64,000 bases of DNA from Physcomitrium patens (GCF_000002425.4 NC_037270.1:1549765-1613764); one strand, 5' to 3'; counted from the first letter of the stretch, positions 24,959 through 38,353 are shown. The notes: generated by a model from the letters alone, not told the origin. Translations and numbers: made by a program.

Positions 24959-25660
24959 CCCATGATTTCAAACTTATTACTCAATATGGAAGACAAAGGA
25001 TCTATTTCATTAACAAAAAATCTAATATCCATACAATTAGAGCCTCCAAAAGTGGACATAATATTTTTTAAAAATCCATAAGAATAAAATAGATACTAAA
25101 GAGATATAGTGATTTCTTATTATTATTTTAATTTTAATTTTTTTTTTGAAGATACATAAAAAAATCTACTATAAATAAAAAAATCAAATCAAAAAAGAAT
25201 CTATTAACTAGAATAAAATATGGAAATTAGTGGATCTACCACCATATAAATAAACAATCGTAGCAAAGTAGATCTATAAGCTAAAAATAATCAAAGATAA
25301 AAAAAACAAACAAACATAAAGTTAAACTCATAGCTAGAGGTTTCTAACAAGTTAAAAGCATAGACTACAAGCATACATTTGCATCTAAATTAAAGTAATT
25401 TATAATATGTTTTGTTGTAGCCATAGCTGCTTAAAGAGATTGGAATATTTGGCAATTTTATGTGAAAAGCACTTTCTTAAATGATAAATTTTTAGAAGAA
25501 GTGTACACAAAATAAGAATACAAAGTTTGTAGATTGAAAAAAGTGTTATAAAAATTCAAACAAGTTTCTTAGCTTTGTATCAAGGAGAAGAACCTCATGA
25601 AAGTAAATAACCAAATGAATTTTTTTCAAAGAAATATGACAAAATAGAAGTAAAGAAACA

Positions 25661-26120
25661 TGTATATTAAAAGAAAATTAGAATGGCTATTGCCAAAAAA
25701 TAAAAAAATGAAAGACTCTTGAATCTAGGCTACAACAAGAAAAGAATTGACAAGAATGAAAAAGGCTTCATTCTTGCCTCTATATATACTATCCACCTAA
25801 GAGTTATGTGACAACATTCTATAGAACTTCTAATATGTGTTGACTTTACAAGCCACATGTTTTAACTTGTAAGACAAGTTTTCTATGGTTATGCCCCATA
25901 ATTAGCTTATTTTACAAGCTATCCACACATGTGACATGTGGCTAACTTGTTGACTAAGTTTTTAATGTAAAAAATAACTATAAATATGTATAAAGTCAAA
26001 TTCATATCTATAAAGCTTTAAGGAAGCTTTTCTAAAAGATATTATAAAATTTATCTATTTTTATCTATTTATACCTAATCATATAGGTAATTACTAAAGT
26101 AAGTATATATTTCCATGATA
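25661..26120 (-). repeat. 3' LTR of the minus family B element
   Basis: About 460 bp. On the minus strand it starts TATCATGGAAATATAT after a purine-rich stretch and ends AATATACA. It lacks the last roughly 110 bases present in the LTRs at 47153 and 53028. The plus LTR ending at about 18550 is short in the same way, suggesting a subfamily with a shorter U5. Confidence 0.7.
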
Positions 26121-26962
26121 TTACTACTCTTTTTAGAGATGAATTCTATAAAGCACGATTATCATATATTGATAAAATCTAAAATGAGACAAATTATGTT
26201 TATCTCATATTCCGATCATTATTTTCTTTGAAGATGATTAATAGATCATTTTATCCATCAATAATATCTCATACCAAGATAAGAAGACCACCCTATAATT
26301 TAATTGTTGTTGAGGCTTTTATAACTTTTTTCAAATAAAACATTTGAAACATCATTAAGAGCTATTCTTACCTCTAATATTGGGAGCTTCTTCTAAAGTC
26401 ATAATACCAAACATATTATATGCCAATAGACATGATTTTTGAACCTATTTTAATATTATTTTGAATCTAAGCTTCTTCTAAATCAAATTCTTTATTATTT
26501 TCCACTTTATACAAGAAGGTAGCACATATTTTCTTCTTAGTATGTTCATTGTCTTATATGGTTCAAGAAGACATACATGAAATACATGATGAATCTTTAT
26601 TGATTTTAGTAGATATAATCAATAAAAAATTGGATTGATTTATTCACAAATACAAAAAGATAAAACAATCTACCATCACAAATATAGAATCATATGAACC
26701 TAAGACTAGAAGATCTCTGATAAAATCCATAGAAATAAAAGACTATGGTTGTTTGGTTATGGGCAATGGTTGGAGAAGTCTATAGGGTCAATCATGAGGA
26801 GTTTTTGACCTTGAACAAATGTCATATGATTAGAAAAAGTCTTTCATTGCTTTCTACATTTGCAGCTACTAAAAATCTTTGAATATAAGCTCCAAAATCT
26901 TACTGTATCCAAAATATTTAACCATTGGAAAGTCATGAAGTACTTGAAAAACATGTAAATAT

Positions 26963-28299
26963 TCTCATATGGCATGATTTGTAATTTGGAAATACATTGG
27001 ATACCTAGTTGTAGAGAGTTTAGTTTTGGCTTATATATGATATCTTATCTCTCAAAAATTATTTTATCTTGCACAAAAGCTCAAATTATAATAAAATCCT
27101 TTAAAACATTTTTTTTCTACAAAAGATGTTTTTATCCTAAACTTTGAAAATTCATATTTCTTGATTCAACCATTTAATTTTTTTTAAATTTCTATTTAAT
27201 ATAGATTCTATCCTTAAGCTTTACTACAAAAACAAAATGAACTGTAAATCTATTACTGATCTTCTAGCATCTTTGAAACCCTAACACGTGCTCTAAATCC
27301 TAATCTATAAGCATCCAAAAACTACTTTCCTTATATCTCAAAAATCCAAAATCTAAATGTTACAAAATTTGTACATAAAATTTATTAAGATACATTATCA
27401 TGTTAACATGATTGTAAAAAATTTAGTCAAAATCTTATCAAATTGCTCAAGATATAGCTCAAAATACATTTGCTAGTAAATTAGATCACTTACTAATCTT
27501 AGATTTGAAGTGTTGACTTCAACTTCCAATATCTCTTTAATTCCAACTTGAAATCCATCAAACAGTATGCCAAAAATATAGCCACAAAAATATTCTCTCC
27601 AATTCCAATTGCCAAACTTTTATTACTTTATGTATGCCTGTATTATGTCCAAAAGAATGACAATAGGTACAAAATCAGCGCCTTAATTTTGAGCACCCAT
27701 ATCTCTTTTATATAAACTCTAAATCACACAAAATTTGTACCAAAATCATAGCCAAAAACCTAAACTTACTAATCTTAGCCTCCAAAATCTTGAATGATTC
27801 GAAAGTATAACTTTAATCCCTAATAAGGCCTCGGATAGCCTCCTTGAAGCCCATTGGACATGATTTTTAGCCAATAGGAATGGAGATTTTCATCATCTAT
27901 CTCCATTCATCTATATGGATGCCATAATTTCTCATTTTGCTATGAGAATCCTTCTCCAATTCTTTTTTTTATAAGATTTACATAATATATGTCCTAAACA
28001 TCATATAAAAGAAACAAAATAAGACTTTAAGGATCACCAATATCTAACAGAGGTGACTTTAAATATTTAAAAGTTACTATTAATAAGATCAACTTCAAAA
28101 GTCACTATCAAAAGAAAATAAAGTTATATAATTTTTAATAGAAGCCCTTTTAAACAACCTCTTTTTGAGATAGTAATCTATCTATATCTTATAACCAACA
28201 AAAATCTACTAATATGGCTTTCACCATGTTGTCTAGTATATTATATATTAAATATATAAATACATTATTTTCACTTGGTAGTCAAACCACAACATGATA
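26963..28299 (-). repeat. solo LTR, family C, nested in the family B element
   Basis: The reverse complement of most of 16689-18273. Element sequence equivalent to about 49530-49560 flanks it on both sides, which marks the insertion point. AATAT occurs on both sides if the right edge is taken as 28298, a possible target duplication but weak in AT-rich DNA. Confidence 0.7.
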
Positions 28300-30989
28300 A
28301 TATACTTTTGTTTTTAGAATATATAAACATCTTTTGAAATAGAGTAGGTTGTTTTTGAACTTGAAATTAGAAGCATCATAAGACTCAAAAGAAGGATTTT
28401 TGATATCATAAATAAGAGGATAAGAGGACATACTTGATTGAATTTATTTAACAAAGGTTGAATCAACAGTCAATATTGATTTTATTGCTCAAAGGTAAAA
28501 ATGCTCTAGCTTCAAGATAATTATTCTTTATTAATAAAAAGATGTATTTTCTTCTTTTAATGTAAGATTAGAACATCTAAAAAAGACATCTAACAAACCT
28601 TGTTTTTTTTTTGGATTGATAAGTAATCTTAAAATCAAATCTTGATAAAAACATGCTCTAATAAATTTGGCAATAATTTAAAATACGTACTTATAAAAAA
28701 TATTTAATTTTATTATAGTCTATATAAACAATGACTAAATTAAAAGTGATTTTTAGATAATGGTGCCATTCTTGAAACAAATCTACAATTGTAAGAAGTT
28801 TTTTATTGACTGTTGAAAATTTTCTTGAATAAAAAGCTATTGAGTGAAGTTTATCATTTTTTTTCATTTGAAATAATATTACATTCAAAGAAAATTTTGA
28901 TTTATCTATTTCCATAAAAATGGCTTAAAAAAGTTGACATGATATAAGATTGGTACAAAAATAAAGGTTGTCTCCAAAACTTCAAATGCTGCTTTTGCTT
29001 CTTAATTCTATTGAAGTTTGTTTTTATAAATCAAACATATAAGTGGTGTTGCAACTTGAGAGAAGTCTTTGATGAAGATTCAATAGTAGTTGGTAAATTT
29101 CAAAATACATTAGACATCTCTTATTATTTTAGAATCTTTCAATCTATAATAGTTTGAATTTTCTTAAGATCCATTATAAGACCATTATTTGAAATGTATC
29201 CTAAGATGTATCTTAAAAAGTCGACTTGGATAGTATGAAATATATATATATATCTATCTATTTTTTGGCATAGAACCTCACATCTTTTAGTTTTGGTAAT
29301 ATATGACAAAGATGAAGTTTATGCTCTTTTGTATTTTTAAAATAGATTAAGATGTCATTTAAATTCTATATAATAAAGTCAACTAAAATCTTTCAAAAGA
29401 CATCATTCATTTGATGTTGGAAAGTTGCTGGTGCATTTGTAAGTCCAAAAGACATGACATTTTATTCAAAATGTCCATACCTTGTTCAAAACGCAATCTT
29501 CTATTTATCTCTTTTTTTGATGCATACCAAATTGTATGCTCATTGTAGATCTATTTTTATAAAGATCTTAATTTGATTGAATTGATTAAGAAGTTTAGAT
29601 ATCAAAAGAAGTGGATACTTGTTTTTATAATAATTTTATTGAATCCTTGAAAATCAATACACATTTATAATGATCCATCTTTTTTCTTTACAAATGAAAT
29701 TGAAGCTCCTACTAGAGTTTTAGAATGGTGTATGAAGTTTCTGACCAAATTTTCTTCAATATATTCCTTGAATTCAACCAACTCATTTTGTGATAAATTG
29801 TAGATTGGTCCATATAATAATTAAGTTTTTTTTGAAAATCAATTGAACAATTATAGGGGCAATGTTCCAAAAAGGTGTTCACATTTTTTTTTATTAAATA
29901 CATCTTAAAAATCTTGATATTGGCTTGAAATACCACTTGCAGCTTTTCTACCATTAGAAATATGTGTGACATAAATGATACAAGATAATTATTTTTTTGC
30001 AGCATGCAAAAATGCTCTTAAATCTAAAAATATAGATTTAATTATACTAGACTTATGACTTTCTACTTGATTAACTATACTCTTAGTTATACTTTCAAAA
30101 AAGTCAACATTACAAAAAATTTAATCTATTTTAGAATTATATTTTTTAATCTATAATTATCCAAAATGAGTGGATTAAAAGATCCAATAAAAATAAATAT
30201 TACAAAGCTACTATATCCATTAGTTGTGACTTCTATAGGAAGGATTTTATGAATAATATCTGTTGAAGATAATAGACAACCATTTATGCTTTTTACATAA
30301 ATAAGTTTAGTTTTCTTCACTAAAAGTATGCTATATCTTTTAGCAAATTCATCATCTAAAAAACACGTTGAAGTTCTTGAATCTAATAATGTAGAGGCTT
30401 TGTAATATTTAGATTGTAAAATAATATTTATTATAAAACAAAGAAAATATTTTGAGGAGAGAATAGAACCTTTATTTGATGTTGTTGTCAAAGACATGAA
30501 TCTTGAAGAAAAAAAAATCTTCAATACACTCTTGCATCATTGAAGAAAACTAAAAAGTCATTCAAAAGATGATGTAATATTAAACTAAAATGGCTATTGC
30601 CAAAAAACAAGAAGACTAGAAAGTCTTAAAACAAGACTAAGGACTAGAAAGGCATTGACAAGAGTGAAGAAGGCTTCACTCTTACCTCCATATATATTCT
30701 TTAACTAAGAGCTACGTTGTCATAATACGTGACATTTGGCTTCATAATATAGGGGACACTTAGCTGTAGAAGATAAAAGAAAAATTGCAACAATAAGTTC
30801 TAACAACTCTAATAGATTCTTAAACAAATTAAAATTAAAGATTAGTAAGTATAATCAAATATCAATCAAATTCAATCAAAATTGCAAAGGAATTATGTAA
30901 GAATACAAACTATTCCTAAAGATCCTTTAAAGAAATCATAAAGAAATAATATAGAAATTCAAAAATATACTAAAATAAAAATCTTAATA

Positions 30990-31400
30990 AAATATTAAAA
31001 TAGAAATCATAATTAAATCTTAGTCAAATTCTAATTAAATCCTAAATAAATCCTAATTAAATCTTAATAAATCCTAATCAAAACCTAATCAAAACTTAAA
31101 TAAATCTTAATCAAATCCTAATCAAATCTTAATCAAACTTGAAATAAATCTTAACCAAATCTTAGTCAAATCTTGAAAAAATCCTAAAAAATCCTAATCA
31201 AATCCTAATCAAATCCTAATAAAATCTTAATCAAATCCTAAAAAAATCTTTAAAAAATCCTAAAAAAATCCTAAATAATTCCTAAATAATTCCTAAACAA
31301 TTCCTAAACAAATCCTAAACAAACTCTAAACAAACTCCTAAATAAATACTAAAAAAATCCTATAAAAATCCTAACCAAATCCTAAATAATCCCAAGTAAT
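30990..31400. repeat. degenerate TCCTAATCAAA-type tandem array
   Basis: About 400 bases of near-repeats of AATCCTAAtcAA and close variants with period about 10-12 bases. The related LTR at 33955-34750 carries a shorter, degenerate run of the complementary motif (TTAGGATTT). Confidence 0.85.
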
Positions 31401-31829
31401 TTCTATAGCAAATTTAAACTTCAATAATTAATGAATGAACCATTGATTTTAATTCAAATTTTTCAAACCTCTTAAAAATTATATTAAAAAGAAGCAAAAA
31501 AAAATAAAGAAGATCGAATTCACCAAAAAGAAGATCAACTCTAATATTTGTTTGGCTATTAGCTGGCCTTCTTCTTCAATCTAAATATTAAATTTCCAGC
31601 CTCAATATCTCCTTATTAAACCATTCGATTGATCTCAAATTCCTCATATACATAGAAAAACAAGTCTACTATCTACACACATAATTTTCACTCTAATCCA
31701 ATTGATAGATTGCAAAAAAACCTAAAAACCCTCATTAGATCTAAAATTCTACTTCCTAAGACCTTGATCCACTTAAACCTCAAAAATCCTTGATCCAACC
31801 CTCCAATCAAGTTCAAACTCACAGCATAT

Positions 31830-31834
<5 letters not shown>

Positions 31835-31874
<40 letters not shown>
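31835..31874. repeat. (AT)n dinucleotide repeat
   Basis: About 40 bases of alternating A and T inside the family A LTR. Confidence 0.95.
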
Positions 31875-31876
<2 letters not shown>

Positions 31877-33954
31877 AAAAACCTTAAAATTTTACGTGTA
31901 GATCTAGTGCCAAATTTATAAAATTCTCTAAAACATTATCATTCACTTTATTTCACAAATCCAAAGTCATCCAAAATAAACCTTAACTTTGCGAAGCTCT
32001 TACAAAGTCAATACACACTCAAATTACCAAAAGCCAATACTTATCAAAATCCTATCAAGTTTTCTCTCTAATTCCACTCTTTGATCTACCAAAGAATCCC
32101 AAAATCGTTGTCGGAGCTCAGTTGTATGCCTCAGGGTCTAATTTTGATCCTGGTTCATAATTGGCCCTCTTTGGATATCAATATCCAGTTTTTTTAGATA
32201 ATTTTTACTAGAAACTACTCTTAACTTCTTTCCAAAGATGTCTATGTTGTTTGTTTTTCTCTTCTACCTTATTTTGCACTATTTGTGGTCCTACAAAGTG
32301 AATAGAAGCCTATTTTGCAAAAAGGTAGTATTAACACCTTTAATTTTTCTATCCTTTGAGTATTATTTATTTTTTCAAGATAATTTGTTATAATATATTT
32401 GAAATAAGATCTTCAAAATTATGATATTTTTTTCACTCTTTCACCTATTGGCCATTTTACATCATGATAATGTGGCAATATTCTATAAGACCTCTTACAT
32501 GTATTGATTTTATTAGCCACAAGTCTTAACTTACAAGATAAGTTATCTATATATGCGCCACATAGTTAGCTTGTTCTACAAGCTACTATATGAAGTTAAC
32601 TTGTTCTACAAGCTATTGACATGTGGTTAACTTATTGGCCAAATTTCTAACCTACAAACACATCTAAAATCAAAACCACGTCTATGAAGCTTTTAAGAAG
32701 CTTTTTTAGAAGAATTTATGAAATTAATCTATATTTATGTGCTTCTACTTAATCATATAAGTAACTATTGAGATAAATATATATGTTTGTGACAATTGTA
32801 TAAGATTTCAACTGCATGGTTCCTATGGTAGCTTGACAAACTTATTTTTTAACATATTATCTTCTTTAATAGTCATACTTCTCATTTTGTGGTTATGTCG
32901 CTTCTTTGGACAATTTTAAGTAGTATATTTAGATTCTCCATGATACAAGCACAATCCTTTCTGACAACGATGACAAGTCTTTTTTTGTTCAATAAGAAGT
33001 TTAAAATGTATCACATCAATTTGCATATCCTCTATTTCTAAATGTATGTATTGAAGAAATGTAGGTATTGCTATTAAGTTATAGTAACGTTGAGACGCAC
33101 TTGTGTGACTCTCATATCAAAATTCAAAAAGTCAATTGTCATACTTCACAATAAAGTAAATTGTTTGACTCAATGTTTGAGGATTAAGTAAATTAAGCAT
33201 CAATTTTTTTACTTCATATTATAATTTGTAGAAAAATTGATTAACAGATATAATATCATTTCGCTTGATATTAGTTGTAAGTTGTCAAAATTGTGAAGCA
33301 TATAATGTTATTAATTGATTGCTTCATCATAAAATGTAGAGTTTATTAGTTACAACTCAAATTAAATCATGTTTTCTTTACATGGATCAAAAATTTGCCA
33401 AAAAAGCCTCTAGGTTATCTAATATTGGATCTTATCATTCAAAAAAAGATAAAAATTATGATAATGTTGAATCTAAAAGAAGTGTACCAATGAATTTAAC
33501 TTGCAATCCTAGAGTTGCATAGTTTTGGAATTGAAGTTCAATCATAAGTTGTATTTAATTGATAAATCCTCAAAATTTAGATTTTATGCCATCAAACTTC
33601 TCAGATAGTGTAATCCTTGGTTCTCTAATACTTGAAGGGTGTTCTACTATAGGAAAAAGAACTTGATTTGGTACAAATGTTGATGCAACTTTAATTATCT
33701 CTATATCTTTGTTGTTTTGTAGTAACACAATTATATGATGAAAAATAAAAACATGGATGTTGTTATAGAAGAGCTTAATAAAAAGTTGTAATAAAAAAAT
33801 AAGGATAAATGATAGAAAGATAATAAAAGATTTAATCTTAATATTTTTTTTAAAAAAAATAATTTTATTTATTTTATAGGAGTATAAATACCTCAAATTA
33901 AAGAAAATGACATAAGTGATTAATATAGACATGTTTATAAGGGGATTATGAATA

Positions 33955-36900
33955 GATTTGAATAAAAATTATCTCAAATTATCAAATGTTGATACTTAGA
34001 GAGGACCAATTATTAACCTAGGTCAAAATCATATCCTAAGGTACAAAACCACATACCTACAACAACTCCAGGATTTTTTGGTAGATCAAAGAGTAAGATT
34101 TGAGAGCAAACTCGTAAAAATATTTTTATGAATTAATTCTATGTCAATTAAATAAATATTTAGTTTTTGGAGGATTTTTAAAATTAATAATATTCTCAAT
34201 TGGATTAGATTTTGAAAAATAAAATTATGATTATAAAATTGAGCGTCTCTTGAGTTCTCTAGTATGTGTACAGATAAATTTTAGATAGAATGTTGGTATA
34301 CTAGTTATAAATGTGTGTAGAAATTTTGAAGTCTAAACTACTTTAGAATTAGATAAATTTGATTAAGATTTGATTTAAGATTTAAGAATTGGTTAGGATT
34401 TAGAATTTTTTTAGGATTTAAAATTATTTAGGATTTGACTTAGGATTTAATTAAGGACTACTAGAATTTTAATTAAAATTAAATTAAGACTTGATTGGAA
34501 TTAATTCAAGATAGATTTAGGATTTTATTCTAATACTTCTTTTGAATTTCTTTAAGATTTTTTCATACTTCTTTCGTAATTCTTTTAAGCTTTTTTTGGA
34601 TTTGATTAAAGCTTGATTAATATTATTAAGATTTAATTAAATTTATTTAGAATTCTATTAGAATTAAAATCTTGTTGTTGTAATTTTTCTTCTACCTTCT
34701 ACATCCAGGTGCTTAGTACATTTTCAAGCAAGACTTCATGTAATATGACATAAGTAGTGAACTTGACATGAAATCTTGAGATGAAAGGTATTGGAGTTGC
34801 TTATTTTTTATTTTTATTTATTTAATGGATAATACAAGTAAATTTTTTGAAAGAACTATGGGAGAAACTTTAAATAGAGCTGCTAGTGGAATTTCTATTA
34901 AAGAATAAGATATTTATATAGATTCAATCATTGCAAGCATGTTCCAAGCTTTTATATTATCTATGCAATAACAAAAAAAAGCAATGATTACAACGAAGCT
35001 TTGGCAACCAAAGCATTGCAAGCAATAGTTAACAAAGTTGATCAATTTGATGGGAGAGACATGTCAAAGTATCTAAGATATTATGTGCAAAAAATGGAAT
35101 TAAATTGGATCTTTGACAAGAAGATGATTGAATTAATTTGACTTGCTACAGTACCAAAGATATGAAAACTTGTTATATCAATTATAAAGCATTATGGAAG
35201 TTCATGGGAGATATCATTACCTGCATTAAAAGACAAATATTTCTTAGAAGATACTAATTATGTTATTAAGAAATTATTTCTAGGATGGATTGAATAACCT
35301 AATAAGAATTTACAAGTGATAAAGCTATTAATGAAGTTAGAAAGGTAATATTTTCAATTATCAAAGTTGGAGAAGTTGACATTGGAACCAAAGAAGGTTA
35401 AGTTATTTCTTCAAGCAGCCAATGGAGAATTACAAGAAAAATTGGAATTGCTACTTTATGACAAAAAAAAAAAAAGATGAAGGATTAACAACAAAGTAGA
35501 AAAATGTTGAAGGTGTTGTCAATTTACTTGTTAAAAGAGAGAAGATAAAGGACAAGATTAATACAAGTAGCTAAAAATCAAGTGCATATACCTTGACCAA
35601 TAATGCCTATTATTCAATCTTTAGGATCTACATCCAAGAAAGAAGATATAGGAGGTGAAAAAAATTATATGTGGCATGCGAGATCTTTAAATCAAATTGA
35701 CAAGACTTGAAGAAAAGACTTCTACAACCAATTTGAAAGCTATTTCTAAACAAGTGAATATACAAAGATGCATTTGGTGTAACGATATTTCTTATACTAG
35801 GAAGAATTGTAATGAATTTGATAATATGGTGCAATGAGGAGTTATTTTTTGGAAAGATGGAAAAGTAGCTATAAAGGATACAAGAGACCTATTTCAAACC
35901 AATTTTGACAAGGGAGATATGAGAACATTGATTCAAAACTATTTAATAGCACATGAAATAGCAACATGAAAAAATACAAGTTATGGTGCTAGGGTAGATG
36001 ATAACTTTGACAAAAGTGTAGAGACAAGTTGATTTTGGACTTTGGCCATTTTTACGATGTAAAAAGAAAAGATGATTGAGAAGTGTTATTGAGAACTACA
36101 GCTACAATATGAGGTATAACAGATTGAGAAGATCTTGTAGAAGTTCTTTTGATTCATGCATATATTGTTATGAGCCAACATAAAGCCTTGATGGAAAAAA
36201 AGAAAAGAAATGTTTTTGACAATATAAAAGAAGGAAATTCTTTTAAGAGGCAAACTTGAGGAAACAAAGCTTGTGAGGTGGCTTCTTAAGAATTACTCAC
36301 AAAAGATACTTCAACAATATTAAAAGAAAAAAAAAAAAAGATAAAAATAAATCAATAGCTTATAAATTACTCTCTGATATTGAAGTAGCAATTGATTTAA
36401 AGGAAGTATTGGAAGAGTGTGTATTAAATGCTAAGGTAGAGTTTACATTAAGAGAGATTTTAAGGATTACAAAGAAGGAATTTCATAATGTTATTATTCA
36501 CAGTATTAAAAAGAAGAGACAATTAATGGATGAAGCTGGAATGAGTTATACTATTGATGCAAAAATATACAAGGGTGAAGAAGAGGTTGATAATGATCAC
36601 AAGCAATCAACAAATGGAATGAATAGTTATAATCAACGAGTACATTTTAAAGATTATAGTAATAAAGAAATGGATACTTTAAGCCATTATACTCGAAAGC
36701 ATTGAATGAGAGCAACTATATAGATATTGGTGAAGATGGGAGATATAGAAGAATTGGTTGTTACTTTAATTGACCATGGTTTTAAAATAAAACTTTTGTT
36801 TAAAGATCTTTATAAGAAGTGAAGATGGCTAATTGATACGGAGCATAGATAGACAATATGAGTATCTAATAACAGACAAGGTGAATTATATAGAGTTTAT

Positions 36901-37260
36901 TCAGATTTTAAAATCTGGATTGAAGATGTTGTAATAGAACAACATTTCTTTATTAAAGATGTAACATCATATCCAATGATTTTAGAACAACCTTACATTA
37001 CAGCGACACAAATGGAAACAAAAGTTTTTGATGATGGTTCAGCTTATGCATAGATACATAGTGAAGATGGAAAAAAAAAATAGTATAATTTTTAACCGTA
37101 CCTTCTAATCATGACCAAAATTGAGATAAATTGAAGAAGAAGCTATTGCCAAGAATTGTTAAAGGATTCAAGGATTTTGAACAAGTATCATTGTTAAGCG
37201 AGATTATGGAGGTAGAAAAGGAGAGGTACTCTTGCAAGATGTAAGTGTAAACTTAACTAA
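33955..37260 (+). mobile_element. Ty3/gypsy element, family A, 5' half (plus)
   Basis: An incomplete 5' LTR (about 33955-34750) is followed by gag from about 34825 and by the same protease-region sequence as in 1756-2757, ending about 37260. The stretches around 35030-35130 (NKVDQFDGRDMSKYLR) and 36409-36700 (ECVLNAKVEFTLREILR) match the minus-strand element at the left of the window. Reverse transcriptase and a 3' LTR are not seen. Broken fossil with many breaks. Confidence 0.75.
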
Positions 37261-38290
37261 ATTACATCACTTTTTATGTTACAACCATATAAATTGTGAT
37301 ATTGCACTACAATTTTATTTTATTTTTTTATTTATTCAAACAATAGAATAATAAATTTTGATTAAATCCAATATGTGTTTCTTTACATTTTTATTTAATT
37401 ATTTTAATGGATTTACTTTCATTTGTATTATATTTTTATATATCTTAGAATAAACTTAAAATAGACTGAACATTTTAGGTTTTAATGTATAAATACTTCT
37501 TCTATAATTCTTTCAATACTAAATTCTTACATTTATTTTATAATTTTTTATTCATGAGATTTCAATTATTTTAAATTTATATTCAATTCAATAAAATTAA
37601 TTTTTAATTGTATAAATGATAGTTATAAAATCTTTTTAACTTTTTTATTTTTAAATTTATTTATTTGGTCTTTTAATTTTTTATCTCATCAAAAATCATG
37701 TTAATATAACTTTATTTGATTTTTTAGAATATTATTAAAAAAATAACATTCTAATTATAAATACAAAGTAAATAAATAAATAAATATATATATCTTTATA
37801 TATATATAAATTAATAAAAATAATTTTTTTATCAATAAGAAAATATTTTACATATTAGATCTAAAATTGGTTTAAAATCAATTTAAGTTGATTTATAATT
37901 AAAACAACAATCTTGCTACAAAGAAATAAAATTATAAATAAAAAAATAGAAATTAAAAAAATATATAATAATATTATAAAGAATATTACTAAACAACAAT
38001 AGATTCAATTTATATCAACTTTCATATCAATTCTTACACAATCAAACAAAAAGTAACAAAATTCTATGCTATCACTATTAAAAAAACTACTTTTTAAAAA
38101 AACACACTCAAAAAAGAAAAGAAAAGGTTAGAAACAACTACCCAATTCATCTTCATGAGATATAAACAAAAATAGAATTAAAAATTAAAAAGTGAAATAT
38201 AGTTAATAAAAGAAGAATGATTTGTGTTGTTAGACAATCATCCACTAGGAGTAGTTCTTGGCACTCTTCAACTTCAAACCTTCACCCTCA
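37261..38290. other. AT-rich intergenic DNA
   Basis: Very AT-rich, with no open frame of note, no RNA gene and no recognisable element. It separates the retroelement nest from the ARP2 gene. Confidence 0.6.
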
Positions 38291-38294
38291 ACCC

Positions 38295-38353
38295 CCACTC
38301 ACTCACTCAATCAATGAATCACTCAATGGAGTGAGTGAGTGAGTGAGTGAGTG
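38295..38353. repeat. inverted ACTC/GAGT repeat upstream of ARP2
   Basis: CACTCACTCACTC at 38296-38308 faces a (GAGT)n run at 38329-38353, so the two arms can pair over at least 12 bases with a loop of about 20 bases. It lies about 290 bases before the ARP2 start codon, near the expected promoter or 5' UTR. Confidence 0.8.

Larger units (their letters stand above)
18610..25660 (+). mobile_element. Ty1/copia element, split by two insertions
   Basis: Plus-strand copia domains in canonical order: a gag zinc knuckle (about 18716-18771, CFTC...H...C), protease (about 18930-19290), GAG-pre-integrase (about 19385-19500, LHIWHKKN), the first part of integrase (about 19660-19850), the second part (about 22920-23400, RGGEYTNNEF, then an IFGC motif) and reverse transcriptase (about 25200-25640, WKLVDLP, then STFLNDKFLEEVY). 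The integrase is split by a GC-rich segment and integrase is separated from reverse transcriptase by a family A LTR. Neither copia LTR is recognised; gypsy sequence abuts both ends. Broken fossil with many breaks. Confidence 0.8.
30718..32469 (-). repeat. solo LTR, family A, inserted in the family B solo LTR
   Basis: Begins TGTCATAATACGTG on the plus strand and ends ACATCATGATA, matching both ends of the other family A LTRs. At about 1.75 kb it is some 420 bases longer than the copies at 4581 and 23621; the extra length is mainly a degenerate TCCTAA-type array. The family B LTR resumes on both sides. Confidence 0.75.
30486..32794 (-). repeat. solo LTR, family B, inserted between gag and protease
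   Basis: Family B LTR sequence runs from TGTCAAAGACATG at 30486 and, after an interruption, to TTTGTGACA at 32794. It sits between the gag and protease of a family B element, which run on contiguously in the copy at 47153-53566. The flanks are GTTGT and ATTGT, a likely 5-bp target duplication with one transition. Confidence 0.75.
25661..33950 (-). mobile_element. chromodomain Ty3/gypsy element, family B (minus), with nested LTRs
   Basis: In transcription order from the right: gag (about 33935-32800), protease (about 30485-30126, with an active-site neighbourhood ASTLLDSRTS), reverse transcriptase (about 29750-29100), RNase H (about 28940-28691), integrase and chromodomain region (about 28600-28310 and 26960-26180) and a 3' LTR at 25661-26120. 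Two foreign blocks interrupt it: a family C LTR (26963-28299) and a family B LTR (30486-32794) that itself holds a family A LTR. A 5' LTR is not seen at the right end, where another element begins. Old broken fossil with many breaks. Confidence 0.8.

Noticed and set aside
30990-31400. Regular short repeats that might suggest a CRISPR-like array
   Set aside because: There are no conserved direct repeats with unique spacers; the array is a degenerate TCCTAA-type simple repeat inside an LTR.
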